A DNA stretch of 64,000 nt from an uncultured Photobacterium sp. (GCF_947502415.1 NZ_CANMZV010000003.1:225492-289491); one strand, 5' to 3'; positions 44,640 through 55,474 are shown, numbered from the stretch's first letter. Translations and numbers: made by a program. The notes: a model not told the origin generated them from the letters alone.

Positions 44640-44760
44640 CGCAGCTCTGCGGTAGCATTGCCCTACCAATAGAGAACTTGCTATTGGTCTATCTTTATTC
44701 CATACCAAATACTTATCTGGCGGAAGAGGTAGTCCCTACCGACTGTTTTTCGGTATGAAC
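44640..44760 (+). promoter_or_regulatory. Leader upstream of queC with alternative hairpins
   Basis: An 8-bp hairpin ACCAATAG / CTATTGGT sits at about 44665-44689. Closer to the gene, GGTAG-TCC-CTACC and TACCGA / TCGGTA overlap and cannot form together. The second would cover the upstream candidate ATG at 44755. This has the look of a switch, but I see no match to preQ1-I or preQ1-II consensus sequences. Confidence 0.35.
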
Positions 44761-44781
44761 ACAACACAGGACAACACAAAC

Positions 44782-45480
44782 ATGCGTAAAGCCGTAGTCG
44801 TATTTAGTGGCGGCCAAGACTCCACAACCTGCCTAATCCAAGCCATTGCCAATTATGACGAAGTTCACTGTATTACTTTTGATTATGGCCAGCGCCATAA
44901 ACTGGAAATTGAAGTCGCAGAATCTATCGCCAAAGAGCTGGGTATCGCAGCACACAAAGTCATGGATGTCGGCCTGCTCAATGAACTGGCTATTAGCTCG
45001 TTAACCCGCGACAGTATTCCGGTCTCCCACGAGCTACAAGAAAACGGACTGCCGAATTCTTTCGTCCCTGGCCGCAATATCCTATTCCTGACCCTAGCTG
45101 GGATCTACGCCTACCAAATTGGTGCCGAAGCCGTGATCACCGGGGTTTGTGAAACTGATTTTTCCGGCTACCCGGATTGCCGTGACGAATTCGTCAAATC
45201 TATCAACCAGTCACTGGTACTGGGAATGGATCGCCCGCTGAACATTGAAACGCCTCTGATGTGGCTCAATAAGGCTGAAACCTGGGCTCTGGCCGATCAG
45301 TACAACAGACTTGGCTTTGTTAGAGAAAAAACGCTGACCTGCTATAACGGTATCATTGGCGATGGTTGCGGCGACTGTCCGTCATGCGATCTGCGCCGTG
45401 CCGGTTTGGAAGATTACCTGAACCACAAAGAAACGGTGATGGCAGAGCTTAAGGCTAAACAAACCGATGGCAATGCATAA
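44782..45480 (+). CDS. queC: QueC, 7-cyano-7-deazaguanine (preQ0) synthase
   Basis: ATP-dependent enzyme converting 7-carboxy-7-deazaguanine and ammonia to preQ0, in queuosine biosynthesis. The N-terminal PP-loop motif FSGGQDSTT and the zinc site CGDCPSC near the C-terminus are both present. I prefer ATG 44782 ([11 protein letters not shown], 232 residues), which gives the family's normal N-terminus. ATG 44755 would add nine residues and cannot be excluded. In E. coli queC is also in this map neighbourhood. A bidirectional terminator follows. Confidence 0.95.
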   Translation: MRKAVVVFSGGQDSTTCLIQAIANYDEVHCITFDYGQRHKLEIEVAESIAKELGIAAHKVMDVGLLNELAISSLTRDSIPVSHELQENGLPNSFVPGRNILFLTLAGIYAYQIGAEAVITGVCETDFSGYPDCRDEFVKSINQSLVLGMDRPLNIETPLMWLNKAETWALADQYNRLGFVREKTLTCYNGIIGDGCGDCPSCDLRRAGLEDYLNHKETVMAELKAKQTDGNA

Positions 45481-45530
45481 TTTCATACCAAATTGAATCA
45501 TAATCTGCCTAAGTCTTTAAAATAGGAATA

Positions 45531-45560
45531 AAAAAACCGGAGTAAAAACTCCGGTTTTTT
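45531..45560. terminator. Bidirectional terminator between queC and prmB
   Basis: Perfect 13-bp stem AAAAAACCGGAGT / ACTCCGGTTTTTT with an AAAA loop. It serves the rightward queC and the leftward prmB, which converge here. Confidence 0.92.
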
Positions 45561-45597
45561 ATCCTTGCTTTCAGGCAATAACTTATGCTGCTTAGTA

Positions 45598-46530
45598 TTA
45601 GTCGCGGTATAGCGCGAACTCGTCCTGGCATTCCAGCAGCTGCTCACGAGTCATCATGAACACGCCGTGACCACCATTGTCAAACTCGATCCAGGTAAAT
45701 GGAATATTCGGGTACTGCTCTTCCATATGGATCATTGAGTTGCCAACCTCACAGATCAAAACACCGTCTTCCTTCAGGTATTCCGGAGCATTAGCAAGAA
45801 TACGACGAACCAGTTTCAGGCCATCAGTACCCGCAGCCAGACCTAGCTCAGGCTCATGACGGAACTCATCCGGCAGGCTGTCCATGTCTTCCTGATCAAC
45901 ATACGGCGGATTAGTCACAATCAGGTCGTATTGATCTTTAGGAGCATCACGTAGCAAGTCAGAGCGAAGCGGGATCACCTGCTGCTCCAAACCATGATCC
46001 TGGATATTCTGCTCAGCGACTGCCAGTGCATCAGTCGAGATATCAACCACATCAACTTCTGCTTCCGGGAAAGCATGCGCACAGGCAATACCGATACAAC
46101 CACTACCGGTACACAAATCCATGATTCGAGTCGGGCGTTCCTTCAGGAACGGTTCAAAACCGTTTTCAATCAGTTCGCCAATTGGTGAACGCGGCACCAG
46201 CACACGCTCATCAACAAAGAATTCCATTCCGCAGAACCAAGCTTTGTTTGTCAGGTAAGCCACCGGCGTACGCTCATTGATACGGCGGATCACTCGCTCG
46301 ACAATACGCAGGCGTTCGCTGCTGGTCAGGCGCGAACAGCGCACGTCTGATGGAATATCTAACGGCAGGTAAAGCGTTGGCAGCACTAGCTGTACCGCTT
46401 CGTCCCAGGCATTATCCGTACCATGACCATAAAATAGACCCGCTGCATTGAAACGGCTCACCGTCCAACGTAGCATGTCCTGCAATGTGTGAAGTTCGTT
46501 GACGGCCTCGTCGACAAAAATCTTATCCAA
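45598..46530 (-). CDS. prmB: PrmB, ribosomal protein L3 glutamine methyltransferase
   Basis: 310-residue SAM-dependent methyltransferase that N5-methylates a glutamine of ribosomal protein L3. The SAM-binding motif is [15 protein letters not shown] (near residue 138) and the substrate-amide motif is [10 protein letters not shown] (near 208). The N-terminal helical domain marks PrmB/PrmC. It is distinguished from PrmC by its divergent pairing with smrB, a conserved gammaproteobacterial arrangement. Confidence 0.94.
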   Translation of the reverse strand: MDKIFVDEAVNELHTLQDMLRWTVSRFNAAGLFYGHGTDNAWDEAVQLVLPTLYLPLDIPSDVRCSRLTSSERLRIVERVIRRINERTPVAYLTNKAWFCGMEFFVDERVLVPRSPIGELIENGFEPFLKERPTRIMDLCTGSGCIGIACAHAFPEAEVDVVDISTDALAVAEQNIQDHGLEQQVIPLRSDLLRDAPKDQYDLIVTNPPYVDQEDMDSLPDEFRHEPELGLAAGTDGLKLVRRILANAPEYLKEDGVLICEVGNSMIHMEEQYPNIPFTWIEFDNGGHGVFMMTREQLLECQDEFALYRD

Positions 46531-46583
46531 AATAGCCTCCGAATGACGCTACAATACCGCTATAGAGTTGTTGGAATTTCATT

Positions 46584-47114
46584 ATGAGTAAAAAAGATCT
46601 TACCCTGGAAGATGACCTGGCACTCTTTCAGGATGCGGTTAAGGGCGTAAAAAAGTTGTCGCATGATACCATAATCACGCCCCGCCGACAGAGTCCAAAG
46701 GCCGATAAGCCCAAAGTCTCAGAAAAAGAAATGCAAAATCACGAATTTTACTTCTCCGACGAATTTGAGCCCCACTTAAATGAACAAGGCCCAATGCAAT
46801 ATGCCCGGACTGGCGTGTCAAAATACGAAGTGAAAAAACTGCGTCGCGGCGTCTATGTGCCTGACATGTATCTGGATATGCATGGAATGACACAAAAAGA
46901 AGCAAAACGAGAGCTGGCTGCAATGATCGCGGCCTGTATCAAAGAAAGTGTATCGTGCGCCTGCGTGATGCACGGCATTGGTAAGCACATCCTGAAGCAA
47001 AAAGCTCCGCTTTGGCTGGCACAGCACCCGGATGTTATGGCCTTCCATCAAGCCCCACTTGAATTTGGCGGCGATGGTGCACTATTGGTGCTGATTGATA
47101 TTCCGGAGAGGTAG
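46584..47114 (+). CDS. smrB: SmrB, Smr-domain endonuclease for ribosome rescue
   Basis: 176-residue protein with an N-terminal charged region and a C-terminal Smr domain (about residues 85-176). The latter holds the characteristic DMYLDMHGMTQKEAKREL and HGIGKHILKQKAP motifs. SmrB cleaves mRNA at collided ribosomes (established for E. coli). Divergent from prmB with a 53-bp shared promoter region. Confidence 0.93.
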   Translation: MSKKDLTLEDDLALFQDAVKGVKKLSHDTIITPRRQSPKADKPKVSEKEMQNHEFYFSDEFEPHLNEQGPMQYARTGVSKYEVKKLRRGVYVPDMYLDMHGMTQKEAKRELAAMIAACIKESVSCACVMHGIGKHILKQKAPLWLAQHPDVMAFHQAPLEFGGDGALLVLIDIPER

Positions 47115-47204
47115 AACTTTAAAGCCGATAAACCACAATTGAGTGTCGAGGAAGAGCTGATATAACCACAACCTCGTCACTCAAAACTGATTCTCGTCAC
47201 GGTA

Positions 47205-47564
47205 TTAGTAAACGTATTTCGCCAGCGAACCGACATTAACAACCTGTCCTTCAACAATCAGCCTGACTTCGCCATTATCGCAGATCTGCATACGGGTTTT
47301 TACCGCACCTTCACTGTAATAATGCTCACAGTTCCCGTTGCGGGCACTGTCAATACGGGAAAAGATGGTGATACCACCCGGCGCCAAGAGTTCCTGTGGA
47401 GCAGTAAAGGTCAAGGTACTGCCAGATTCAGAGATATGCATTTCTTCACAGACACCGCTCGCCCACTTGATTGCACCATTGGCATTTATGCTCGGTGCAC
47501 GCGGTCCCTGAACACAACCCGCTAACAGCACAGCACCGAAGATTGCAATTATTTTACCTTTCAT
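47205..47564 (-). CDS. Small lipoprotein of unknown function
   Basis: 119-residue exported protein with lipobox LLAGC (Cys17). The mature part is about 100 residues with beta-strand patterns and three further cysteines (ASGVCEEM, NGNCEHYY, MQICDNGE). No family recognised. It lies between smrB and sixA and has its own start (MKGKIIAIFGAVLL). Confidence 0.75.
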   Translation of the reverse strand: MKGKIIAIFGAVLLAGCVQGPRAPSINANGAIKWASGVCEEMHISESGSTLTFTAPQELLAPGGITIFSRIDSARNGNCEHYYSEGAVKTRMQICDNGEVRLIVEGQVVNVGSLAKYVY

Positions 47565-47708
47565 AGCAGTATTTTATTTATTCTCGATGGATGAATGATA
47601 CAAAACCCAGCGGCCAGATAAACCACAACAGGTAAAAAATGAGCCCTGCATCCAGCGCTCTAACTTTATATCGGCCAGCTTAGCGAAATCCTTAACCTTT
47701 ATCGTAAA

Positions 47709-48182
47709 TTATCCTTCAGGGTTAGCCTGCCATAAAAATTCGGCCTGTTCGCTATCAGGGAAATACTCTACTGCCGCGATGGCTGATGTTCTGAACATCG
47801 GTGGCTGTAATCCGGGAGCCAGCTCTGACGTCAGATAGCCGACTAGAGGAAGATGGGAAACAAGCAATACGCTTTCCGGACGTTCGACAGCAATCATGGC
47901 TTTCAGGTAAGCCGCAACATCTTCTGCATCACCATAAGGAGTGATTTCATCGACAGTCATCAAGCGCTTAGGCTGTGGCAAATGCTTGGCCATAACAGAC
48001 CAGGTTTGCTGAGCGCGTAAATAAGGGCTGACCCAAACCAAATCAATCCCGTCACTCAGCTGACTGGCTAATTGGAAGGCCATTTGTTTGGAGTGAGCCT
48101 CACCACAGACAGTCAGAGGTCGCTCCGCATCACTGGGAGCGAAATTCTGCGCCTCACCATGACGCATGATATAAATTCGCAT
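47709..48182 (-). CDS. sixA: SixA, phosphohistidine phosphatase
   Basis: 157-residue histidine-phosphatase-superfamily enzyme that dephosphorylates phosphohistidine in phosphotransfer proteins. The catalytic RHG motif is at the N-terminus (MRIYIMRHGEA), with WVSPYLRAQQT and the second catalytic His in VLLVSHLPLVG (near residue 109). The length is typical for SixA. In E. coli sixA lies near fadJI; here fadJI is about 3.3 kb away. Confidence 0.92.
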   Translation of the reverse strand: MRIYIMRHGEAQNFAPSDAERPLTVCGEAHSKQMAFQLASQLSDGIDLVWVSPYLRAQQTWSVMAKHLPQPKRLMTVDEITPYGDAEDVAAYLKAMIAVERPESVLLVSHLPLVGYLTSELAPGLQPPMFRTSAIAAVEYFPDSEQAEFLWQANPEG

Positions 48183-48575
48183 ATTGCCTATCCAATAATA
48201 CTGGCCCTCTTTAACTTATACGGACCGAAGAACACCAAAAGATCTTACTTTCGGTATGTATTGCCAATCACATATGACGTTTGAAACAGGACCAGAATGA
48301 ACATCTAGTTTCGCGCTATGCTAGCAAGTCCTGTTGAAGCTGAATAGCAATTCCGCTGATTCGATTGCGGTTCCGTGACCGCTGATGCCCTCAAGGCATC
48401 TACCAATACATCTATGGTAGGGGGGATATTCCTCAAGTATGTCACGATTAACGATACCGAGTGACAGCGTTCAGCTAAGATTTACAGTGAACCTGAAGAG
48501 CAGAAGAAGTAATTTGCCACCCTAACTATTGAGCGTCATAATTAGCTTAATTTCCTTATAAAATAGGCCCTTCCC
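48183..48575. other. 393-bp gap with small hairpins, no gene recognised
   Basis: This lies between sixA and the divergent M16 peptidase gene and should contain both promoters. Hairpins GATGCC / GGCATC (48384-48389 and 48395-48400) and CTACCA / TGGTAG (48400-48405 and 48415-48420) abut each other. No open frame is convincing. Confidence 0.5.
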
Positions 48576-51341
48576 GTGCATATTAGTCCTAATGACCCTA
48601 AACAGTACCGTTACCTGACTTTAGAGAATGAACTCAAGGTCCTGCTGGTACATGATGCCGAAGCGCCCCGCTCTGCCGCTGCATTATCCGTGAATGTAGG
48701 CCATTTTGATGATCCTATTGAGCGACAGGGAATGGCCCATTTCCTTGAACACATGCTTTTCCTTGGCACGGAAAAGTATCCTAAAGTCGGTGAATTTCAG
48801 ACATTTATCAACCGAAGCGGCGGTAGCAACAATGCCTGGACCGGCACTGAAAACACCACTTTCTTCTTTGAAGTCAGCCCGCACGCCTTTAATGACGGGC
48901 TTGATCGATTTGGCCAATTTTTTACCGCCCCGTTATTCAATGAGGAAGCCGTCGATAAGGAACGCCAGGCCGTCGACTCGGAATACAAACTGAAAATCAA
49001 AGACGATGTCCGCCGCCTTTATCAAGTTCACAAGGAAACAGTTAACCCGGCCCACCCTTTTGCCAAATTTTCTGTCGGGGACCTGACAACCTTAGATGAT
49101 CGTGATGATAAATCTGTTCGGGAAGAACTCATCGCCTTCTACCAGACCCACTATTCAGCCAACTTGATGGCACTGGTACTATTGGGGCCACAATCACTTG
49201 ATGAACTCGAAGAGTACGCGAAAACATACTTCGACCATATTCCCAACTCTGGTATTCCGAAACCAGCGGCTTCCGTCCCTTTGGTAACAGCCAATGAAGC
49301 GGCAACCTTCATCAGAATGGAGCCTATCAAAGAAGTTCGCAAGCTAACCCTGTCTTTTACACTGCCTTCAGTCGAACAATACTATCGCCAGAAACCACTT
49401 TCGTATATTGCCCACCTGCTGGGTAATGAAGGCAGCGGCAGCCTGATGTCTATGCTCAAACGCCGGGGCTGGATTAATACCCTGACAGCAGGTGGTGGCG
49501 TCAGCGGCAGCAACTTCCGTGAATTTACCGTCGGCCTGAACCTCACCCCGAAAGGCTTGGATCACATTGATGATATCGTGACATCGGTTTTCCAGTACAT
49601 CGAACTTATCAAGCAACACGGCCTGGATGAATGGCGCTATAAGGAAAAACAAGCTGTCCTGGAAGTAGCGTTCCGCTATCAGGAAAAAAGCCGTCCACTC
49701 GATACTGTCAGCTATCTGGTCATGAACCTGTTTCACTATGATCCGGACGATATCATCTACGGCGACTATATGATGGCAGGTTATGACGAGGCTCTGATCC
49801 ACGAACTACTCGATTACCTCAAGCCTGACAATATGCGGTTGGTATTGGTTGCCCAAGGGCTAGAATATGACCAAACGGCCCAGTGGTACCATACCCCATA
49901 CTCCGTTGCCCCACTGTCGGACAAACAACTGGCACGCTGGCGTCAGGTTGACGAGGAGCCGGAGCTTCAGTTACCTGAAAAAAACCCGTATATCTGCGAA
50001 CAGCTTGACCCCCACCCTCTGACAGAAGAAGCAGAACAACCGCCACAGCTTATCCAGGATTTGCCTGGATTTAGGCTATGGCACAAACAGGAAGACAAAT
50101 TCCGCGTTCCTAAAGGCGTTGTATATGTTGCGATAGACAGCCCCCATGCCGTCGACACACCACGTAATATCGTCAAAACCCGGCTCTGTGTCGAAATGCT
50201 GCTTGAAGCGATCAATGAATCGGCCTATCCAGCGGAAATTGCCGGTATGTCGTACAACCTCTATGCCCATCAGGGCGGAGTTACTTTGCAGCTATCCGGC
50301 TTTAGCGAAAAACAGCCACTATTACTGAAACTGCTGCTTGATCGCTTTGCCAACCGCACCTTTAATCCGGAACGGTTCAACAACATCAAGGCGCAAATGC
50401 TACGTAACTGGCGTAATGCTGCCGAAGACAAACCAATTTCGCAGCTCTTCAACCAGCTGACCGGATTATTGCAGCCTAACAATCCGTCTTTCCCGGTTCT
50501 TATCGAAGCACTGGAATCTATCGAGGTCGATGAACTGCCATCCTTTGTCGAGGCGATGTTTGCCGAGCTTCACATTGACACCTTCGTCTACGGTAACTGG
50601 CTAAAAGAAGACGCGCTAGAGCTGGCCGAGATCCTCAAAGATGCCTTCCGCGTTACCGACCAGCTATATGGCGAATCCCAGCGTCCGCTTGTACGCCTGG
50701 GCCAGACAGGCACCCGAAGCTATGAAGTCAACTGCAACCATGCTGATTCAGCAATCTTGATGTATTACCAGTCAAGAGAAGCAACTCCGCGGAAAATAGC
50801 GGTCTACACTCTTGCCAACCACCTGATGTCGACCACGTTTTTCCATGAACTGCGTACCCGTCAGCAACTGGGGTATATGGTTGGTACTGCTAACCTTCCG
50901 CTTAACCGCCACCCGGGGCTGATCTTGTATATCCAGTCTCCGGTCGCCGCGCCGGCCCAACTGTCTGAAGCCATTGACGACTTCACTAATGCCTTTGCAC
51001 TCGTTCTACTGGAACTGAACGAGGATCAATGGCAGGCCAGCAAACAAGGGTTGATCGCACAGATCTCTGAGCCAGATACCAACTTGCGCGCCCGTGCCCA
51101 ACGGTTCTGGGTCAGCATCGGTAACAAAGATACCGAGTTCAACCAACGTCAGAAAGTTGTCGGGGAGCTACAAAATCTCAGCCGGGCAGATATGGTGCGT
51201 TTTCTTGTTGATATCATTAAACCTCGCACATCCAACAGGCTGGTAATACACTGTAAAGGGCAGGCCCACAGTAACCTGGAATCACTTGATATCGGCCTGG
51301 AGATAGAATCTATTGCCGACTTCCAGAAAAATGCCCATTAA
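48576..51341 (+). CDS. Insulinase-family (M16) zinc metallopeptidase, pitrilysin-like
   Basis: 921-residue two-halved M16 peptidase. The inverted zinc motif HFLEHMLFLGTEKYP (HxxEH near residues 55-59) and the downstream Glu in ERQAVDSEYK (near 130-137) are intact in the first half. The second half is the catalytically inactive partner domain. It starts at GTG 48576 with a weak ribosome site and has no obvious signal peptide, unlike E. coli periplasmic pitrilysin. The Vibrio homologue is often annotated as peptidase, insulinase family. Substrate unknown. A bidirectional terminator follows. Confidence 0.92.
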   Translation: MHISPNDPKQYRYLTLENELKVLLVHDAEAPRSAAALSVNVGHFDDPIERQGMAHFLEHMLFLGTEKYPKVGEFQTFINRSGGSNNAWTGTENTTFFFEVSPHAFNDGLDRFGQFFTAPLFNEEAVDKERQAVDSEYKLKIKDDVRRLYQVHKETVNPAHPFAKFSVGDLTTLDDRDDKSVREELIAFYQTHYSANLMALVLLGPQSLDELEEYAKTYFDHIPNSGIPKPAASVPLVTANEAATFIRMEPIKEVRKLTLSFTLPSVEQYYRQKPLSYIAHLLGNEGSGSLMSMLKRRGWINTLTAGGGVSGSNFREFTVGLNLTPKGLDHIDDIVTSVFQYIELIKQHGLDEWRYKEKQAVLEVAFRYQEKSRPLDTVSYLVMNLFHYDPDDIIYGDYMMAGYDEALIHELLDYLKPDNMRLVLVAQGLEYDQTAQWYHTPYSVAPLSDKQLARWRQVDEEPELQLPEKNPYICEQLDPHPLTEEAEQPPQLIQDLPGFRLWHKQEDKFRVPKGVVYVAIDSPHAVDTPRNIVKTRLCVEMLLEAINESAYPAEIAGMSYNLYAHQGGVTLQLSGFSEKQPLLLKLLLDRFANRTFNPERFNNIKAQMLRNWRNAAEDKPISQLFNQLTGLLQPNNPSFPVLIEALESIEVDELPSFVEAMFAELHIDTFVYGNWLKEDALELAEILKDAFRVTDQLYGESQRPLVRLGQTGTRSYEVNCNHADSAILMYYQSREATPRKIAVYTLANHLMSTTFFHELRTRQQLGYMVGTANLPLNRHPGLILYIQSPVAAPAQLSEAIDDFTNAFALVLLELNEDQWQASKQGLIAQISEPDTNLRARAQRFWVSIGNKDTEFNQRQKVVGELQNLSRADMVRFLVDIIKPRTSNRLVIHCKGQAHSNLESLDIGLEIESIADFQKNAH

Positions 51342-51428
51342 TACCAATAAGCATAAGTATTTGATCATTCTTGCTGAACTCTGACTTATCCCGATTGGTA
51401 TAATCCAGCCACATCTTCTCCCATAACA

Positions 51429-51454
51429 AAAAGGCCTGCATCAGCAGGCCTTTT
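51429..51454. terminator. Bidirectional terminator between the M16 peptidase gene and fadJ
   Basis: Perfect 11-bp stem AAAAGGCCTGC / GCAGGCCTTTT with loop ATCA, between convergent genes. Confidence 0.92.
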
Positions 51455-51470
51455 GTCATCTAACCCAAGA

Positions 51471-53585
51471 TCAGAGTGGGTAGAAACACTGGTCTTCGTT
51501 TGCCATCGCCACAAGCTTCTCGCAAGGCAGGAAACGCTCGCCATACTTATCAGCATGGTCATTTAGCATATCGACTACTTTCTTAATCCCTAGCTGATCC
51601 ATATAACGGAAAGGCCCTCCCAGGAATGGCGGAAAGCCAATACCAAAGATCGCGCCGATATCACCGTCTCTCGGAGACAGAATCACCCCTTCATCTAGAC
51701 AGCGAGCAGCTTCATTGAGCATCATTAAAGTACAACGCAGTGCCAAATCGTGGCTTTCGGCTTTTTTCTCCGGTACGATATTAAGCAACTGATAAACGCT
51801 CTTATCAACTGTCTTTTTCTTGCTGTTATAAAGATAAAAGCCTTTTTCGCTCTTGCGCCCCTTACGGCCATCTTTCAGCAAAATATCGAACACATCCGGC
51901 CCTTTGAAACGATCTCCCAGTTCCTTAACCATGATCGGCATGATCTTCGCGCCGATATCAACACCGACCTCATCCAGCAATGTAATTGGGCCGACCGGGA
52001 AACCGAAATCAAGTAATGCGGTATCCAGATGCTCAATCGGCTCACCAGTAAGCAAAGCCGAAGCTGCCTCATTCATATATGGTGCAAGGATTCGGTTAAC
52101 GTAGAAACCAGCCTTGTCACCAACAACAATGGGTGTTTTCCCCTGCTTCTTGGCCAACGCCACAACTGTCGCGACTGTTTCCGGCGATGTACCGGTGTGA
52201 GGAATTACCTCAACCAGCGGCATTTTTTCAACCGGGCTAAAATAGTGAAGTCCAACAACATTTTCCGGACGCTGCGCCGCCTCCGCGATCTGGTGGATCG
52301 GCAGCGAAGAGGTATTAGTTGCGAAGATAGTCTCTGGATTACCGTACTCTTCAATCTCCTTCACCATCTGGTGCTTCAGGTTCAGATCCTCAAACACCGC
52401 CTCAACAACAACATCGGTTCGTTTGAAGCCGGTGTAATCCGTACCGCCAGTAATCCCCATCATCTGCTTTTGCAGCTGAGATTTACTGATAATCCGGTGC
52501 TTACGCTTCTTATCAAGCAGCTTATAGTTATAAGCCATTGCATTAAGGATACCCTCGTTAGAAATATCCTTGATCCGAACCACACAACCCGCCTTGGTTG
52601 CCGTTACATGGCTAATACCACCGCCCATCAAACCTCCACCCAAAACACCAACAGCATGAACAGGTTTGGGTTTTGCGTCCGAGCCGGTTTCTTTCTTCAT
52701 GGCTGTTGTTGCAAAGAAGATACTGCGCAATGCGGCAGATTCCGGCGTCATAACCAGCTCACCGAAGCGCTTAGCTTCCAGTTTAAGGCCTTTTGCCACC
52801 CCATTTTGCAAGCCGTTCTTAATGACCTCCAAAATAGCATCCGCTGCCGGATAATTTCCGCGGGTTTTGTCATGGGTTTTCTTCGCCGCCTGATCAAACA
52901 CAAGGGAACGTCCCAGCGAATTACCGCCCATCGCCCAGTCCTGGAAACTATGCTTACGTTTCGGCTTAGGTTTCAACACCTGCTTCTCGGCAATATCAAG
53001 CAAGATACTGTGAGGCACAGCCTCATCAACAACCCCGAGTTTTTTCGCTTTCTTCGCCCGTAATTGCTTACCGGTCAAGATCATATCCAAGGCATTGGCA
53101 ACCCCGACCAAACGCGGCAGTCGTTGTGTTCCCCCAGACCCCGGCAACAAGCCCAGCTGCACTTCCGGCAGACCAAGGCGGGTTTTGTCATCATCCGAGC
53201 ACACCCGGCTATGGCAAGCCAACGCCAGCTCCATCCCGCCACCAAGGCAAGGGCCATGAATAGCAGCAACCACATGGAATGGTAAATTCTCCAGCTCAGC
53301 AAACAACTCCTGCCCTTTAGCTGCCAGCTGTTCAGCTTCCTCTGCTGTTGTACAGGCAGCCAACATGCGGATATCGGCCCCGGCAATAAAGTTATCCGGC
53401 TTTCCGGAATACACCACCAAGCCCTTAATATCTGACTTACTTTTTAGTTCTGCCAGCACATCAGCAACCTGCTCGACAAAAGCAGACTGCAGGGTATTCA
53501 TTTTTTCTTCCGGCACATCGATCTTCAGCCAAGCAACACCGTTATCACCGTAAGATAAAGAAAATGCGGATACTTGTTGGGTCAT
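51471..53585 (-). CDS. fadJ: FadJ, fatty-acid oxidation complex alpha subunit
   Basis: 704-residue bifunctional enoyl-CoA hydratase / 3-hydroxyacyl-CoA dehydrogenase. It starts at ATG 53585, which overlaps the fadI stop; the 16 upstream codons are rejected. The N-terminal crotonase domain has the oxyanion-hole segment [14 protein letters not shown] and [15 protein letters not shown]. The dehydrogenase domain begins with [14 protein letters not shown] near residue 312, with [16 protein letters not shown] near 430. The order fadI-fadJ and the protein length fit FadJ rather than FadB. Confidence 0.95.
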   Translation of the reverse strand: MTQQVSAFSLSYGDNGVAWLKIDVPEEKMNTLQSAFVEQVADVLAELKSKSDIKGLVVYSGKPDNFIAGADIRMLAACTTAEEAEQLAAKGQELFAELENLPFHVVAAIHGPCLGGGMELALACHSRVCSDDDKTRLGLPEVQLGLLPGSGGTQRLPRLVGVANALDMILTGKQLRAKKAKKLGVVDEAVPHSILLDIAEKQVLKPKPKRKHSFQDWAMGGNSLGRSLVFDQAAKKTHDKTRGNYPAADAILEVIKNGLQNGVAKGLKLEAKRFGELVMTPESAALRSIFFATTAMKKETGSDAKPKPVHAVGVLGGGLMGGGISHVTATKAGCVVRIKDISNEGILNAMAYNYKLLDKKRKHRIISKSQLQKQMMGITGGTDYTGFKRTDVVVEAVFEDLNLKHQMVKEIEEYGNPETIFATNTSSLPIHQIAEAAQRPENVVGLHYFSPVEKMPLVEVIPHTGTSPETVATVVALAKKQGKTPIVVGDKAGFYVNRILAPYMNEAASALLTGEPIEHLDTALLDFGFPVGPITLLDEVGVDIGAKIMPIMVKELGDRFKGPDVFDILLKDGRKGRKSEKGFYLYNSKKKTVDKSVYQLLNIVPEKKAESHDLALRCTLMMLNEAARCLDEGVILSPRDGDIGAIFGIGFPPFLGGPFRYMDQLGIKKVVDMLNDHADKYGERFLPCEKLVAMANEDQCFYPL

Positions 53586-54895
53586 TATTCTGCCTCCAGG
53601 ATCATTGCTGCGCCTAAGCCACCAGCGGCACATGCGGTATTCAATGCAAAACCACCACCTCGTCGCTGCAATTCACGCAGGGTTTGGGTGATCATGCGGG
53701 CGCCGGTTGCTGCAAACGGGTGCCCGTAAGCAATCGAGCCACCCAGCACATTAAACTTGTCCATGTCGATCTCGCCAATCGGCTGGCTACGCCCTAATTT
53801 CTCTTCGGCAAACTTCTTCGAGCCAAACATTTTCACATTAGCTAACGCCTGCGCAGCAAATGCTTCATGCATATCAATCAGGGTTAGATCCGACAAGTTC
53901 AGCCCTGCCCGCTCAAGTGCTATCGGTGTCGCATAAGACGGCCCCATCAACATATCTTTTTCAACACCGATCGCCGCAAACGCATAGGAGCGAATATAAC
54001 CCAAAGGTTTCAGCCCAAGCTCCTTCGCTCGACCTTCACGCATCAGCAGTAATGCTGCAGCACCATCGGTTAACGGTGTCGCATTAGCTGCCGTTACCGA
54101 ACCGAATTTACGGTCAAATGCCGGACGGAGTTTCGCATAGGATTCAAGGGTCGAATCTTCACGGATGTTGTTATCTTTATCGATCCACTGACGATATGGT
54201 TCCGGGAAAGCCGTGATCACTTCATCCTGAATCAAGCCATCTCGCCATGCCTGTGCCGCAAGCGTATGGGAACGATGAGCCAATTCATCCTGCTGCTGAC
54301 GAGTGATTCCATGAGTTTTTGCCATCTGCTCGGCCGTCTGCCCCATGCTCAGGCCAGTTGAATACTCTGCAACCGCGGGCGGAACAGGCATCAGATCTTT
54401 TACGCTAAGCTTACGGAGCAGTTTAAAACGCTTACTCATGGTTTTAGCCTTACTCAGTGCCAGCAAAGTAGCAGCAAGCTTTTTCGACACCCCGATTGGC
54501 AGAACTGACGAGGAATCAGCCCCTCCGGCAATACCTATATCAATAGTGCCGGAAATTATGCTCTCAGCGACATTGGCGGCCGCCTGAAAACTGGTCGCAC
54601 AAGCACGGGTAACACTGTAGGCATCAGTACCGATGTTCATCCCGGTACCCAGCACAATTTCACGAGCAATATTCGGGGCTTCAGGCATTTGCACAACCTG
54701 GCCAAAGACCACCTGATCAATCAGTAGAGGGTCAAAGTCGAGCTGATGCAACATTTCATTGACCACCATTTTCCCCATATCCAATGCAGGAACACCATCA
54801 AAGGCGGTCGCCTGACGAGCAAACGGGGTACGTAATCCACTTACAACTGCGATGCGCTCACCGTCATTGGTGGTGAGGTTCTGGAGACGTGTCAT
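53585..54895 (-). CDS. fadI: FadI, 3-ketoacyl-CoA thiolase
   Basis: 436-residue thiolase forming the beta subunit of the fatty-acid oxidation complex. The nucleophilic Cys99 lies in [12 protein letters not shown], the His in [10 protein letters not shown], and the second catalytic Cys in [10 protein letters not shown] near the C-terminus. Its TAA overlaps the fadJ ATG (TAATG), so the subunits are translationally coupled. In gammaproteobacteria fad genes are repressed by FadR; I did not locate a convincing operator in the 54896-55100 region. Confidence 0.95.
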   Translation of the reverse strand: MTRLQNLTTNDGERIAVVSGLRTPFARQATAFDGVPALDMGKMVVNEMLHQLDFDPLLIDQVVFGQVVQMPEAPNIAREIVLGTGMNIGTDAYSVTRACATSFQAAANVAESIISGTIDIGIAGGADSSSVLPIGVSKKLAATLLALSKAKTMSKRFKLLRKLSVKDLMPVPPAVAEYSTGLSMGQTAEQMAKTHGITRQQQDELAHRSHTLAAQAWRDGLIQDEVITAFPEPYRQWIDKDNNIREDSTLESYAKLRPAFDRKFGSVTAANATPLTDGAAALLLMREGRAKELGLKPLGYIRSYAFAAIGVEKDMLMGPSYATPIALERAGLNLSDLTLIDMHEAFAAQALANVKMFGSKKFAEEKLGRSQPIGEIDMDKFNVLGGSIAYGHPFAATGARMITQTLRELQRRGGGFALNTACAAGGLGAAMILEAE

Positions 54896-55474
54896 CGCTA
54901 CTCCTTATTATGATTTGCAGGGCACTCAAGGTGCGTACATAGAGGTCTGACCACACCAATTGTAATCAAGCTGTTATTTATTTCAAACAATTGTTTTAAG
55001 TATGTGAACTGCGAGAACGAGAACCGGGAGATATAAAGAATGGTAGTTGCAATCAATATCTTTAACCAAGATAAATATGCAACAAATAACTCATTAGAAT
55101 AAAATTCAGGTAAAAAAAAACCATACCGATATGGTATGGTTATAATTTACGCGGAAATATATCCACGTAAGGTATAAGTCAATTAACATAAAGCCAATTG
55201 CAAATCAGGTAAAACCTGATAGGAGAAAGTAAAGTCAGCCTTCAAAAGGAAGTTGTCATCTTGCTCAACAGATAATAATCAACAAAAAAACAGATCTGAT
55301 CCTCAGAACTGATATTGACGCTTACTATCAGATGACGTCGACTACTATAGCTTCCCCACGAAGACAAAATTTGAACCAGATCAATTTTAATGCTGATAAT
55401 TCACTGAATCATGCAATCGCTGAATAAAACAAACGCAAAAAAGCACAGCGATTTCTAATTTGATAGGCAAATTT
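54896..55474. other. 579-bp gap between fadI and the ECF sigma gene, with a leftward terminator
   Basis: This contains the fadIJ promoter, a strong leftward rho-independent terminator at 55112-55141 with no protein gene ahead of it, and the ECF sigma promoter region. The interval 55141-55400 on the minus strand lacks a coding frame and could be a small RNA that ends at that terminator. A + strand pair GAACT (55306-55310) / TCAGA (55328-55332), spaced 17 bp, resembles an ECF-type promoter. Confidence 0.5.
55112..55141 (-). terminator. Strong leftward rho-independent terminator without an associated gene
   Basis: Perfect 9-bp stem AACCATACC / GGTATGGTT (55119-55127 and 55133-55141) with a 5-base loop. 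The leftward reading ends in a run of nine T. No minus-strand coding frame ends upstream of it, which suggests a small-RNA gene between about 55150 and 55400. Confidence 0.7.

Noticed and set aside
44700..44754. preQ1-I riboswitch upstream of queC
   Set aside because: The expected GAGGTT...CCTC stem with a downstream A-rich pseudoknot strand is absent. Only generic hairpins are present.
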